Shown piece after piece: positions 11,815-23,307 of a DNA stretch of 64,000 bases; position 1 is the stretch's first letter; each line of letters starts with the position of its first letter. The stretch spans positions 1 through 64,000 of the forward strand of contig WPIO01000268.1 in NCBI GenBank assembly GCA_009760855.2, written 5' to 3'. The position numbers were made by a program, and so were the translations under genes. The notes below the pieces were generated by a model that had not been told where the DNA came from, ran no database searches, and saw only the letters and a list, made by a program, of their open reading frames with translations. Source of the DNA: Cristatella mucedo (Eukaryota; Bryozoa; Phylactolaemata; Cristatellidae).

Positions 11815-11816
11815 TA

Positions 11817-12390
11817 TCAATTACCAGGCCGCATTGTAGGTAGCTAGTAGGTCAGAGGTCCTCGAGGGACAAAAATTCCGGTAGCTCAGTTTCACTTCCT
11901 TCTTTTCGTTGGCGGCTGCTGCCTGAGGTAGGTCGCACTCGCAACTGTTTTGACAGACTTCGTGTTCATTGGTCGTAATAATGTGGGCACAATGATGCTT
12001 ATTTGTGCTGCTTGCGGCATGTACAAAGAGCCTGTACATGCAATTACGGGCCAAACTATCAGTGGGCTTAGGCAAGCTACAAAGTATCTATAGCACTGGA
12101 TGAGAGCAGATAGCTAAACTCTGCCATACATAACTAAACGTCATGCTTCGTGCTTTGCTGCAGCAGATATCTTTATAAGATTGCTATATTGCATTCACCA
12201 AATTGCTAACAGTATTTTGACCTCTGAGAATGTAGACGTAAGTATAGTCCCTGCTTGTTTTGCATAATCTTCCGGCGTCATTTGATAATATAGATCGCCA
12301 AGTTATTTTTGAGTGCCTCTCGTCTAGACCATGGCACTGCATTGAAACGGCTCAGATCCTATCACAGCTGCAAACTTAGTTTAAAACAAG
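11817..12390. other. No recognisable gene
   Basis: Low-information sequence with short frames only. No repeat match was recognised. Confidence 0.35.
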
Positions 12391-12590
12391 CACAACTTAC
12401 GCTTTTACGTCTATGCTGATGACTTACAGCTGTACATGTGGTTCGATATTTTGAAGCCATCCAGTATTGCAAATTCTATAAACTCCCTTGCTGCATATTT
12501 TGCTGATATCCATACTTAGATGGCAGCAAACTTAAACCGAATTGAAAAATTATAAAGCAAAACAACAGGCTGAATAATGTTATAAAGAAA
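12390..12590 (+). repeat. LINE RT fragment
   Basis: Translation gives an RT active-site region, FYVYADDLQLYMWFD, followed by the downstream SINSLAA and MAANL words typical of LINE family A, with stops. It is a short, old fragment without 5' or 3' end. Confidence 0.65.
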
Positions 12591-13390
12591 TGGGTAGTAT
12601 TATCTCGCGTAGCATAAGCTCAAAGTATTCTAGAAGGATGACGCATAAGGCAGCCGTCGGGGGAAAAGAAGTGACCAGTAACTGACGGCACACCTCTTTG
12701 ACAGACGGCTCATCAGCAGAGATCTCGCCTGTATTTCTAGGATAACCATTTTTAGATAATTCTGAGGCAGCCATTGACTTCTAGGTGCTACTTTTTTTAC
12801 TTCACTTTCATAAAAAGACGCCTGCATTCGTTTTTAGTGGTTGTGCCACGTGCCGGGTGGAAGCTAACGTTGGGTCCGGATTAGCAGAGCTCATTGACTT
12901 CGGCTCGAGGATTGAAGACCTATATTGATTCCAGGGTGACTTTGAAGCTTGGTATCACACACGCTAGTTGGCGTGTGACAAATTTTGCTTGAGAAGAGCT
13001 CAAGTAGCCAGAACTTCCTGCTTTCAAGCAAATCAAACGGCCCAGGCCAGACATCTATCATCTCTAAACTCCTCGAGGTTAGGTGCTCTCATTTTTCGAA
13101 CCAGATCGTGGGTTCCATTCGCGAAGTAGGCAGTTTTTCACGGCCCACTGATAGCTGGAGAGGTAGCTGCTAAGACCTTTCTGCTGCTACATGTACTTTG
13201 ATTGAGGCTGGTTAATTAGAAAGTTGTAACACTATGCTTTTACTCTAAAATTGTCGCTTATCGCACCTGGCATAGTCACATTGTTTACTTGGCCATTTTG
13301 ATAAATGTCGAACACACCATATAGGGGAACTAGAAATGCTTTATTCTAGATTTCATTCTGTGAATGTCTTTTGACTCGCTGTATAGTCAT
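12590..13390. other. No recognisable gene
   Basis: Short frames only. No motif or splice-supported exon was recognised. Confidence 0.35.
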
Positions 13391-14060
13391 TATTATTATT
13401 ATAATAAGAAAAATAATAATGCACTTGATAAAGCGCCCTCGGAGAACTCAATCTCTCTCTAGGCGCTTTACATGCTTTACATTGTTGCAAAGGGAAATGC
13501 AATTGAATGGTGAGTAATATCATGCTTGGTAAGCAAACAAAATTCAAAAAATTGTTAGGAGTGACATGCACAGGGTCAGCATGAAATGTGGTTAGTGGCA
13601 TCATGCACAGTGTCAGAACCCGTAGGCAAATAAAGGACGAATCACAGGGACACACTGAATGCTGTCCTAAATGATTGTGTTTTTAAGTTCTTTTAAAATG
13701 TGGTCAGGTCAGGGAATGTTCTGATGCAGGTCGGAAGGGAGTTTCAGGCTTTGGGAGCCAACAAACTAAATGCACAGTCTCCAAAGGGTTTGAGGTTTTT
13801 ACAAGGTATTTGTAGACTGGTGGATTCAGAAAAGTGGGTTGTACGATGCATGGCCTGATTGGGGAGTATATCTGGGAGATAGGCTGGAGCCAAAGAATGA
13901 AGTGACCTACAAGTGAGCGACAAAACCTTGAAGTCAATCCGTCGCTTGACTGGTAACCAGTGGAGGTCAGCATGAAGTGGTGTAATGTGGCGACTGCGAC
14001 GCTCACGACAGACATGCCTAGCTGCTGAGTTTTGCACCAGCTGCAATCGCCTGATCGTAC

Positions 14061-16121
14061 ATGCTAGACAGGATCAGGGAATCCATACCTGCGATGACAA
14101 CCTCCCCACTAGAATGCTGTTCCTCGGTTCCTAACTGCTCCTCAATGTCTGCATTTAAGAGGGTCACTTGTTATCTAGTCCTGAAGTTCCTATCTCAATC
14201 AAATAAGACAACAAGTCCTCTGGACCCTATTCCCACTGTCCTGCTCCTACGTTGCATTGATCTGCTGCTGCCATGCATAACTAAAATCATTCATATGTCA
14301 TTAGCCTCAGGTCATGTTCCAGCACCTTTCAAAAAAGCTGTAGTCAGGCCACCTCTCAAGAAAGCTATTCCAGACCAAGAGAACTTGAGCAACTACCAGC
14401 CATTCTCCCTTCTACCATTCCTATCAAAGACACTGAACGGGTCGTGGCAGACCAGCTAAACTCATATATCGAAACCTCACACCTTGCTAGTAAGTTCCAG
14501 TCTGGCTTTAGAGCTAATCACTCCACAGAGTCAGCATTGCTTAGGGTATGCAACGACCTACATAGGAATGCAGACATGGGTAGAGTGTCTCTGCTTGTTT
14601 TGCTCGATCTTTCGGCAGCTTCTGATACCATCGATCACAAAGTTCTTCTAGAGCACCTCTCATCTCGCCTGGGCATCACTGGCACTGCTCTACGGTGGTT
14701 CAGGTCCTATCTCAGTGGGAGATTCCAGACTATTGACGTGAATGGACAAAGATCATCTGAAGTGCCTCTGAAATATGGAGTACCTCCGTGCTAGGTCCGG
14801 TTCTTTTCGGGGTTTATACTCTCCCTCTTGCTGATGTGATTGCCAAGCACAATTTAGGCTTTCATTTCTATGCGGATGACACTTAGTTGTACCTTTGCTT
14901 TTATCTCTCTCAGCCTTCGAGCACCTCAAATTCTCTCAACTCACTCGCCGCATGCATTGATGACATCTACACATGGATGGCAGCAAATTTTCTAAAAATA
15001 TACGATGATTAAACTAACTTACTATTTATGGGCAAACCCAGTGTGATTCAGAGATGGGAAAGACTGACTTTCAAAACTGGCTCTGCCAGCTCAATGCTCT
15101 GTCCAGTCAATTAGCTCGAAATCTAGGTGTTATATTATAAACCGACCTCTCGTTAGACGACCATATCAGCTCCACAGTCAAATCTGCCTATTTTCAGCTT
15201 TATAACAGAGATAAAAATTTGGGCTTGTTTAGATAAGGATACCACGTCCAAGTTTATCCATGCCTTCGTGACGTCCCGTCTCGATTTCTGCAACTCAGTG
15301 CTTACTGGCCTACCAGCCTGTGCGATCAGGCGATTGCAGCTGGTGCAAAACTCTGCAGCTAGGCTTGTCTGTCGTGAGCGTCCCAGTTGCCAAATCACAC
15401 CACTTCTTGCCGACCAGCACTGGCCACCAGTCAAGCAACGGATTGACTTCAAGGTTGTGTCGCTCGCTGTTAGGTCCCTCCATTCTATATCGCCGAGCTG
15501 GGTTGGTCCAGCGGTTAAGGTGCTCGCCCCGGCCAAGGTCTGGCTGAGGTCGTGGGCTCGAGCCCTGAGGCATATGTGAAGCGCCTGGATAGAGATTTAG
15601 TTCTCTTGGGGCGCTATAAAAATGAACTATTATTATTATTATAGCTCAAGCCTATCTCTCAGATATAACACTCCATCAGGCCAAGCATCGTACCACCTGC
15701 TTTTCGGAATCCAACAGTCTACAAATACCTCGTACCAACCTTAAATCCTTAGGAGACCGTGCATGTAGTTCGTATGCTCCAAAAGCCTGGAACTCCCTCC
15801 CGACCTGCGTCAGAACATCCCCTGACCTGACCATATTTAAAAGGAACTTAAAAACACACCTATTTAGGACAGCATTTCGTGGGTCCCTGTGATTCGTCCT
15901 TCACGTGCTTATGAGTGCTGACACTGTGCATGCTGCCACTAACCACATTTACATGCTGACCCTGTGCATGTCACCCCTAACCATATTATTCATTTTTTTT
16001 TCAAGCATGGTTTTACTTACCATTCAATTGCATTTCACTTTGCAGCAATCGTAAAGCGCCTAGAAAGAGATTAAGTTCTCTGAGGGCGATTTATCAAGTG
16101 CAAGGGCATTATTATTATTAG
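14061..16121 (+). mobile_element. LINE family A copy nested in a minus-strand copy
   Basis: This is a plus-strand, 5'-truncated LINE starting in the endonuclease-RT linker (ESIPAMTTSPLECCSS) and running through RT: NHSTESALLRV, the first catalytic region LLVLLDLSAASDTIDH, a disrupted GVP-x-GS block, and FYADD near 14868-14882. The end is an (ATT)n tail. A stop directly follows FYADDT and others occur, so it is dead. SINE family 1 interrupts the C-terminal domain at 15488-15642, between the words for LHS and AQAYLSD. Confidence 0.8.
15488..15642 (+). repeat. tRNA-derived SINE, family 1, inside a LINE
   Basis: This is the clearest copy. The A-box-like segment is TGGTCCAGCGGTTAAGG, the B-box region is GTCGTGGGCTCGAGCCC, and the tail (GCGCCTGGATAGAGATTTAG, then TTCTCTTGGGGCGCTATAAA) resembles the LINE family A 3' end. 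It closes with (ATT)n. It lies at the same point of the LINE as the copy at 34176-34329. Confidence 0.85.
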
Positions 16122-17766
16122 GCCTGTAAGCAGTGAGTTGCAGAAGTCAAGATTGGATGTCACGAATGCATTTACCAACTTGGACGTGGTATCCTTATCT
16201 AAACAAGCCCAAAAATTAGCAATGTTATGAAGCAGAAAATAGGCAGGTTTGACTATGGAGCTGATATGGTCGTCCAACGAGAGGTCGCTTTGGTATACAA
16301 CACCAAGATTTCGAGCTGATTCAACAGGAGATATGCTGGCAGAGCCAATTTTGAGCTACAGCCTTTAGAATTTTTGAACCACACTGGATTTTCCCATAAC
16401 TAGTAATTGCTTTTATCTTCGTTTAGTTTTGGAAAATTTGCTGCCATCCATTGTGCAGACGTTATCAATACATGCAGTAAGTGAGTTAGGAGAATTCCAG
16501 GTGCTCGAAGGCTAGGAGGGATCAAAGCAAAGGTACAACTGAGTGTCATCTGCATAGAAGTAAAAGCCTAGTTTGTGCTTGGCAATCACATTAGCAAGAG
16601 GGAGAGTATAAACCGTGAAAAGAACCGGACCTAATATGGAGCCCTGAGGTACGCCATATTTTTAGAGGTACCTCAGATGATCTTTGACCATTCACGTCAA
16701 TACTCTGGAGTCTCCCAATGACATAGGACCTGAACAACGGCAGAGCAGTGCCAGTAATGCCCAGGCGAGATGGGAGGTGCTCTAGAAGAACTTTGTGATC
16801 GATGGTAATCAAAGCTGCCGAAAGATTGAGCAAAATAAGCAGAGAAACTCTACCCCTTTCTGCATTCCCAAGTAGGTCGATGTATACCCCAAGCAATGCT
16901 GATTCTGTGGAGTGATTAGCTCTAAAGTCAGACTGGAAGTTACTAGTAAGGTGTGAGGTTTCGATATATGAGTTCAGATGGTCAGCCACTACCATTACGT
17001 CACGATTACGAAACGATTATTGTATCCCAACGCATAGAGTCTATCTGCCTAATTCCATCCGACGCCACTGCAGCTGGTTTCTCTCCATTTTGGGCGTCAG
17101 GATTCTTGCGATTTATAAGCAGGCATGTTTGCAACCCATATCTGTACACCCAGACGGCTGTTACCCAGCACATGAGTGGTTCAGATCCTCTGTCAGTCAT
17201 GGTATAGGGCATACGTAAATTGTTTATCAACTTCCGATTTCAACGAACGTGGCCGGTCAAACACGAGTCTCTCCATTTGCTCAACAAGGCCCACCTATTT
17301 CTTACCAATTGAATCTTCTCCTACCTTTGTAGTGTCAGTCTAATCGTTAAGAACAATTTGAGCTATCGTCTACAAGCGGTTGGCACACTGCTAGAACTGT
17401 GCTTTAGTCACATGTGATCTTTCAGCACCTCAAACTGTCATCTCCCCTTGTAACTTGCACTGCAAACATCATCACTTATACGGCAGTCGAGGTAATCCAG
17501 GGGTGTCCAACACTTGACTCTCGGGCTACAACCCGGCCCGCCAAGGTCTTTTATGCGGCCCGCAACGTTATCCCGATAATATTTGTCACTCCATGTTTTC
17601 GTTAACTTTTAATCATTGCAAACGGCGATATAAGGTGCTGTGATGTACTTCACGAGCGCTTGAAGCTTGAAGGTGTCCGAATGGCTATTTTTGCGTGAAG
17701 GTAAAACAATAGATTTATTTTGCTAGCCTTCATGTGAACATTTTGGCGTGAAGGGGTAATATATTT

Positions 17767-18829
17767 GTGCAACATTTGATGGACAATGTAGTTTCAACAG
17801 TCAATGTGATAAGGTCTCGTGCACTAAACCACAGACAATTTCAGGCTTTCCTTGAAGAGTTGGGATCAGATCATTGTAATGTTATTTATTTCTGCCAAGT
17901 TCGTTGGCTAAGTAGGGCAAACACGTTAGCCAGGTTTTGGTCACTTCGGGACAAAATAAAAACATTTATGACAGAAAAGGGAAAATATTTTGGCTTCCTC
18001 GATAACCAGCAGTGGTTGAATGACTTGACTTTTTTTGATGGACATGACCAAACATCTTGCAGATATTAATGTCAAACTCCAAGGTAGGGATCAACTGGTC
18101 CATACAATGTATGAGTGTGTTGTCGCGTTTGTGCAAAAGCTGAAACTTTTACGGAAACACTTAGATCAGAAGAAACTGCTACATTTCACAACACTGGCAA
18201 CGAGATCGCCTGAAACGCTGGCTCATATGAAGTACTCCACTCTTGTTAGCAAACTTGTTGATGAATTCGAAGAGAGGTTTCAGGATTTCCAACAACATGC
18301 GGATGACATGAACATGATTAGTAATCCATTTAATATCGATCCCTCTGATGCATCTGCTGAATTTCAACTCGAACTAATCGACATTCATAATGACAGCAAT
18401 TTAAAAAATGCTTATGATCAGCATGACCTTGTCACCTTTTACAAGCAGCATGTTTCATCAGAGCCTTTTTCTAACCTAGCCAAACATGCTCGCAGGTATA
18501 TTGCACTTGCTGGAAGCACACATTGCTGTGAACAGCTTTTTTCCAGACTGAAAAATGTGAAAACAAAGACTCGATCCTCGTTCTCACAGATGAACCTTTA
18601 TCAGGAATCCATGGAATTGCCACATCCACTGTTGCAGCAGATGTCGACTTTTTATGCAAACAGAAACCATGCCAAATATCTCATTGATGCCTGCAGTGCA
18701 GAAGACATTGAATACCTGTGGCATTTAATTAATCCGAAGACATTAATATTATGTGAGTCCTTGTCATGTAATTTTGTAAGTTTTATAAGTTTCTGTCTTC
18801 ATATTATTAAAATAAAAATCCAAAAGTAA
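17767..18829 (+). pseudogene. hAT transposase, GTF2IRD2/ZBED-like
   Basis: Two overlapping frames (17767-18069 and 18035-18829) together give the C-terminal two thirds of a hAT transposase of the kind fused into vertebrate GTF2IRD2. One frameshift near 18040-18060 separates them. The RNase-H-like region has the VRWLSRANTLARFW word, and the C-terminal dimerisation region has GSTHCCEQLFSRLKNVKTK. No BED zinc finger or catalytic N-terminal part is seen between the left inverted repeat and the first frame, so this copy cannot make a full transposase. The long second frame (264 codons) implies fairly recent activity. Confidence 0.75.
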
Positions 18830-19019
18830 AAGATTGGCCATAATATCTATCGAATTATTTTCCATGACACATGATTAAATGTTTATTATTTATTATTTGT
18901 AATTATAATTATGCTAAAATGCTATTGTATTGCGGTTTATTTATTAAGTATAACAGTAATAGTCATACAAAATTACAATCTTATTTTCTCATGCGGTCAA
19001 CTATGCCAATTTACATGTG

Positions 19020-19032
19020 GCCCCCCCCCCCC
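19020..19032. repeat. C homopolymer
   Basis: An uninterrupted run of C lies inside the right subterminal region of the hAT element. Its length may be an assembly uncertainty. Confidence 0.8.
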
Positions 19033-19214
19033 GCGACCTTTAAATTTTTTTTAATGTGGCCCCCAACGCAAAAAGGTTGGACACCTCTGGGCTAATTCAA
19101 TTAGACGACGTGACGATTATAACTGGCTTGCAATTAAGGACAACAGCAATATCACTCATCAACTGGAAAGCCTGGTGCTTAAAAAAGGCTTGGCCATCAC
19201 GTTCCTTATAATAT

Positions 19215-19650
19215 CACCTTTGCAGTCAAGTTTGCCAACTTTCAGCTTCTTTATCTGGTAAAAACCCTGGCCCAGAAAGCCGGCCCGGGCAATTTTGAAT
19301 CTCGGTTAGGCCTCTTTAAGTGGCGACTTATAGGCTTTTATGCCCGTCCAATAACATTCTCACAACTTGTGCAAACTTACATTTGTCTTCTTACAATTGC
19401 AAAAATTTGGCTTGCTGAGACCAGGATTCCACGCCAAGCTGGTCTTTTCCTTTGGCTAAATCCAGTCATGACTTGTCTAGTCCCTTGTTAGCAGTTCTTC
19501 TGGTCAGTGCATACAAGTTTGCAGTTGGTGCAAATCTCTGCAGCTACACTTACTTGTGGCTAATATTAGAAGCTCCACGTTTTAGTTCTTGCTGAGCTTC
19601 TGTGGCTGCTTCAAGCAGGTTATTGACTTCTCGCTTGGAAGTGCCTCTAC
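19215..19650 (+). repeat. Degraded LINE family A fragment
   Basis: Scattered words match the family A region between the RT and C-terminal domains, including AGTTGGTGCAAATCTCTGCAG and a diverged form of the segment before LHWLPV. It is heavily mutated and lacks an open frame. Confidence 0.45.
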
Positions 19651-19663
19651 TCTCTTAGTCGGG

Positions 19664-19665
<2 letters not shown>

Positions 19666-19734
<69 letters not shown>
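19666..19734. repeat. TA microsatellite
   Basis: A long uninterrupted TA run is directly visible. Confidence 0.95.
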
Positions 19735-19737
<3 letters not shown>

Positions 19738-20290
19738 TTACACATGAATTGTATTTCTCATGCATCCTATAGAATCAGCTTCCCCTCTGGTGCTCTCTTG
19801 TACAGTATCATCCAGCAGTGTCTATGCTACGGTTTGTATGCTACAGTGGATGCAGTGGACCCAATGAGCAACAGCTCCTCCTCCTGTCGCTCTGCTCTTT
19901 TAACTGTTCTTCTTCAAACCTAAATCAAATCTTGTATCGACCTCGTCTTCAATTCCCATTAACTCAAAATCAGAGCACAGATTAACGACTGACACCACGA
20001 CTTCGTCTGACACTGTGACATTGTGTGGTTTTACATTTCACAAGTAGTCTTGGTGCTACCTATTCCTCATAATATGTGCTGCGTTTGTGTGTACTGTCAT
20101 TTACCTCGCTATGCATACTGAAATCGTGCATTGTGTCGTCAATATTTTGGCATTCTTTTACCCAGCATTTATAAATGTGCGTGGACGTTTCTTATGCTGC
20201 TACGCAAGCGTTAAGTTAGTCTAATCGCAGGTATATAAGTATATCAGGCAATTGCATGCTAATAGTCACAGCTATTTATCTCGTGCCTAG

Positions 20291-20514
20291 GCTCTGCAGC
20301 AAATGCAGGCGCCGAGTCAGAAGTATTGCTTGCAGTAGCGTATATATACGATTCGTACCCTCAGTCAGTGTTCGAGCCAAAGGGGCTCCAGAGGGACGAC
20401 GATGTGTCACCCATGGAAAAATGTGAGCACAACCTGAAAATCCTGGGGCGCTCCAACTCTCCTCACAATCAACGCGTGGGAGCAGTGAGGAGGAGACACG
20501 TCGAAAAATACTAG
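20291..20514 (+). CDS. Possible terminal exon, unknown protein
   Basis: An open frame of about 74 codons starts after an acceptor-like tract (TATTTATCTCGTGCCTAG) and ends at TAG. The composition looks protein-like: an acidic and hydrophobic start (AESEVLLAVAYIYDSYPQS) and a basic end (RVGAVRRRHVEKY). No ATG opens it, so it would be a 3' exon of an upstream gene; I did not find the other exons. It lies in the 430 bp present in copy B but missing from copy A. I do not recognise the product, and a chance open frame is possible. Confidence 0.3.
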
Positions 20515-21418
20515 TCGAGTAGAATTGTCAATTTTCCATTAATTTTTGTGTATGTGCTGCTTAAGTCATTACGTCTTACGAAAACTATAGAAAGCTCCCT
20601 TTTCTCAACCTGAAAATCTTGTCCCCTGGCTCCTGCTAGCATTCCGGTCCATCTTGGATGGAAAGGCCATCGGTATATCTACACCAGCAGCCATTTGTTT
20701 GCCACACCCACTACAACTATAGCCGCCTGGTCGACTAAGTCTTTAGGCAGGTTCGAAGTCCTCCCAGAGCTTGCAAACGAATTAAATTGATGCCACAGTA
20801 AGCCAAAAAGTCAAGCACACAATTTCTTTAACACGACAACCGCAGTACTGGCAGTACGAACACCAAATCTACTAGGATGTGGCCCTTCCAGAATTAGCTA
20901 CCGCTTCCAATATTTGAGCTGGCATTGGCTCGACGAGTTTCTGAGTTACGTCGGATGGTATAGCATGTCAGAACGCTTGAAATTTGTCCCGTAATTAGCA
21001 GTACAACTTGGCTTTATGCTTCAGATTGATGTCCTGCAGAAATGTGAAATTAGCGCCTAGCAGTCGCAATGCACAGGGTACGGCAACATCGGCCAAGATA
21101 TGCTGGTAGCCATCTTCATGTATTATGAACTCAATGTGGAGAAGGGTTGAATGTAAGCTTTTTGATCCAAAAAAGCATACATTTTTCCTGTGATCAATTT
21201 TCTACTGTTTCTGGACAGGCAGTTATGCGATGCACATGTTTTAGTTGTCGTGCTGGCCTATTACTGACATGCTTTTCTATGCATTTCTTGTTTATAACAG
21301 TGTCTGCTGTACAATACTTTTTATTTCATTTTTTGTTATCACAACTAGTCTCTCGTGCTTAACTGTTGTAGCTCATCTACCATCAAGACGTTTGGTTTAT
21401 GCCTTTTTGAGATCAGCC

Positions 21419-22517
21419 ATGGCACAACGGTTTCCGATGCACCGACTTGCATCAATGGACGAACGCCTGCTGTCTTGCATCGCCTGTGGACAAATTGCAG
21501 ATGAGCCTCTGCTGCTGCGCTGCTTGCACAGCTGCTGCAGTCGCTGTGCCGACCAAGCATGCACAGCAGATGGCTCAAAGTGCATCATGCTCTGCCCTAC
21601 TTGCAAAGTATCCACCAACATCAGTATACTAAAGCATCACAACGGCTTCATAGCCAACTTGGTGAGACTTACAACAGCTGTGAGAGATGCAGGCAATTGC
21701 ACTGTTTGCAGAGAGAATGGCAAACCAGACGAGCAGGCAGACGACTGGTGTATTCAGTGCCAGAGATCCGTGTGCTCAGCCTGCTTGCCAGGCCATAGCC
21801 AATGCAACCCGGATCACGTGATTGTCGCCATCGATCAGATCAAGAGCATGAGTGAAGTGCTGCAAGCACCAGGGCACCAGCAGTGCCTGCAGCACCAGAA
21901 GCCACTGATATGGCTGTGCTTGGCATGCAAGAAAGCCACGTGTAACAACTGCATGGGACAGTGCTCCTGCCGAGAAAGCAGGTACACCATATTTGTAAAA
22001 TCACGTGAAGCCAAAGCTATTTTTAAGGATGCACATGAGAGTATAGAGCACCTTCTTCAGGGTGTACATGGAAAGTCTGCACAGCTGTTTTGGGCCACAA
22101 GTCTCGTCAGCAACATCCGATCGGCTCGTACCATTCACCTAGACAAGCTGAGGACGAAGAAGAAGTATGCAGTGGATGCTGTAAGCAAAAGCTTTAAAGA
22201 AATAAAGAGGAAGGTCAAGGACTGCTACGACCAGCTCGAGGAGAGTGCTATCGCCCTGCAAAGCTTGGCCGAGCAGCTGAACCTGTCAGTGCAGCATGCA
22301 TCAGCATACATCAGCAGCATCTCAGATTTCGCCAGCGACTCGGATTTCCTGGACCAGCAGGCGACCTTGAGGTTTCGGCTCGAAGAGTTAGACAAGCAGC
22401 TGGATAACTTCAGTAAGACACCGGATACTGAAAAGCTTGTGGCTCTGAATGGATCTTTACCTGATGACTTAGACGATGTGGTCACTTCATGGATGGGAAC
22501 TCCAGAGCTGACATCAG
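21419..22517 (+). CDS. TRIM-like gene copy B, exon 1 (RING, B-boxes, coiled coil)
   Basis: This exon encodes the N-terminal TRIM module, about 366 residues. A RING finger (about residues 16-65) shows CIAC, CLHSCC, SRC and CPTC spacing; RING proteins of this type are usually E3 ubiquitin ligases. A first B-box-like zinc site follows (CTVC, WCIQC, CSAC), then a second B-box (CLQHQKPLIWLCLACKK, CNNC) and a coiled coil (KKYAVDAVSKSFKEIKRKVK to LEELDKQLDNF). I chose the ATG at 21419 because copy A is alignable through it and the frame upstream is hydrophobic and not conserved; an acceptor-like TTGTAG at about 21371 suggests a 5' UTR intron. The donor is CAG|GTAGCT in phase 1. The open frame continues past this donor to 22609, but that tail lies in what I read as intron. 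No lesion is seen in this exon. Confidence 0.75.
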
Positions 22518-22627
22518 GTAGCTGCTTACAAAGCTCTGCAGCTCATGCATGCTCTGGCTCGAAGTGCTGGCACCAAATCTTGCTGAAGTTTATCAGTTGC
22601 ACTCCCTGAGGCCCTTTTCCTTGTAAA

Positions 22628-23238
22628 CTAGGCTTGTCTCTGGAGAGCATTGGAATTGCCATATCACACCACTTCTCGCCAACCTGCACAAGCTACCAGT
22701 CAAGCAACAGATTGACTTCAAGGTTTTGTCGCTCACTTTTAGGTCACTTAATTCTTTGGCTCCAGCATATGTCTCAAATCTACTCCCCCACCTGGCCAAG
22801 CTTCGTACCACCTGGTTTTCGGAATCCAACGGATTACCAATCCCTCGTACAAACCTCAAATCCTTCGGAGACCGTGCATTTAGTTGTTTGCTACCAAAGC
22901 CTAGAACTTACTCCCGACTTGCACCATAACATCCCCTCACTTGATCACATTTAAAAAGAACATAAAAGCTCACCTATTTAGGACAGCATTTAATGGGTCC
23001 TAGTGATTCGTCCTTTATGTGCTTATGCGTGCTGACACCGTGCATGCTGCTACTAAAAACATTTGCATGCTGACCCTGTGCATGTCACCCCAAATCATGT
23101 TATTCATGTTCTTTATCACGCATTACATTACTCAACATTCAGTCGCATTTGCTTTTTCAGCAAATGTAAAGTGCCCAGAAATAGATTGAGTTCTCTGAGG
23201 GTGCTTTATCAAGTGCAATATTATTATTATTATTATAG
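22628..23238 (+). mobile_element. LINE family A 3' fragment forming most of intron 1
   Basis: This is a 5'-truncated LINE containing diverged forms of LHWLPV, APAYLSD and the 3' UTR, ending in (ATT)n TATAG. It inserted in the acceptor region of intron 1: copy A reads CCTTGTCCTTGTAG at this point, while copy B reads CCTTTTCCTTGTA and then the LINE. The T-rich LINE tail now stands directly before exon 2. Copy C carries the same insertion at the same place. Confidence 0.75.
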
Positions 23239-23307
23239 ACTGCCTTGACCGAATTCTAGCTGAAGCTAGCTCCTATAAGCTTGATGCTGATGGTAGTAAT
23301 GTTGCAG
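23239..23307 (+). CDS. TRIM-like gene copy B, exon 2
   Basis: This small exon of 69 nt is bounded by TATAG (the LINE tail) and GCAG|GTGAGT. It enters and leaves in phase 1, joins the frames of exons 1 and 3, and encodes CLDRILAEASSYKLDADGS plus a few residues. Copies A (7616-7684) and C (34968-35036) have an exon of exactly 69 nt at the matching place, which supports it as real coding sequence. It links the coiled coil to the C-terminal domain. No known domain was recognised in so short a piece. Confidence 0.6.

Larger units (their letters stand above)
13390..17000 (-). mobile_element. LINE family A copy split by a plus-strand LINE
   Basis: The minus-strand copy is in two parts. The 3' part, 13390-14060, starts with an (AAT)n tail and runs back to the codons for ACAIRRLQLV. 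The 5' part, 16122-17000, resumes within a few bases at NSLLTGL and extends through the RT domain (RVSLLILLNLSAA, FYADDTQ and a GLGNTG-like region). The two halves fit together in the normal LINE order, which shows that 14061-16121 is a later insertion. Frameshifts and stops make it inactive. Confidence 0.75.
17498..19089 (+). mobile_element. hAT-type DNA transposon, shortened
   Basis: The ends are CAGGGGTGTCCAA on the left and TTGGACACCTCTG on the right, a 13-bp inverted pair with one mismatch that fits the CAGNG start of hAT elements. The flanking 8-mers AGGTAATC and GGCTAATT agree at 5 of 8 positions, a plausible decayed target duplication. Subterminal sequence is rich in CCCGGCCCGC and GGCCCCC words. 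At about 1.6 kb it is short for an autonomous hAT; the N-terminal zinc finger and the first part of the transposase appear to be missing. Confidence 0.75.

Noticed and set aside
22518-22609. Extension of TRIM exon 1 to the stop at 22609
   Set aside because: A good donor at 22517 joins exon 2 in phase, and the last residues are not conserved between copies A and B.
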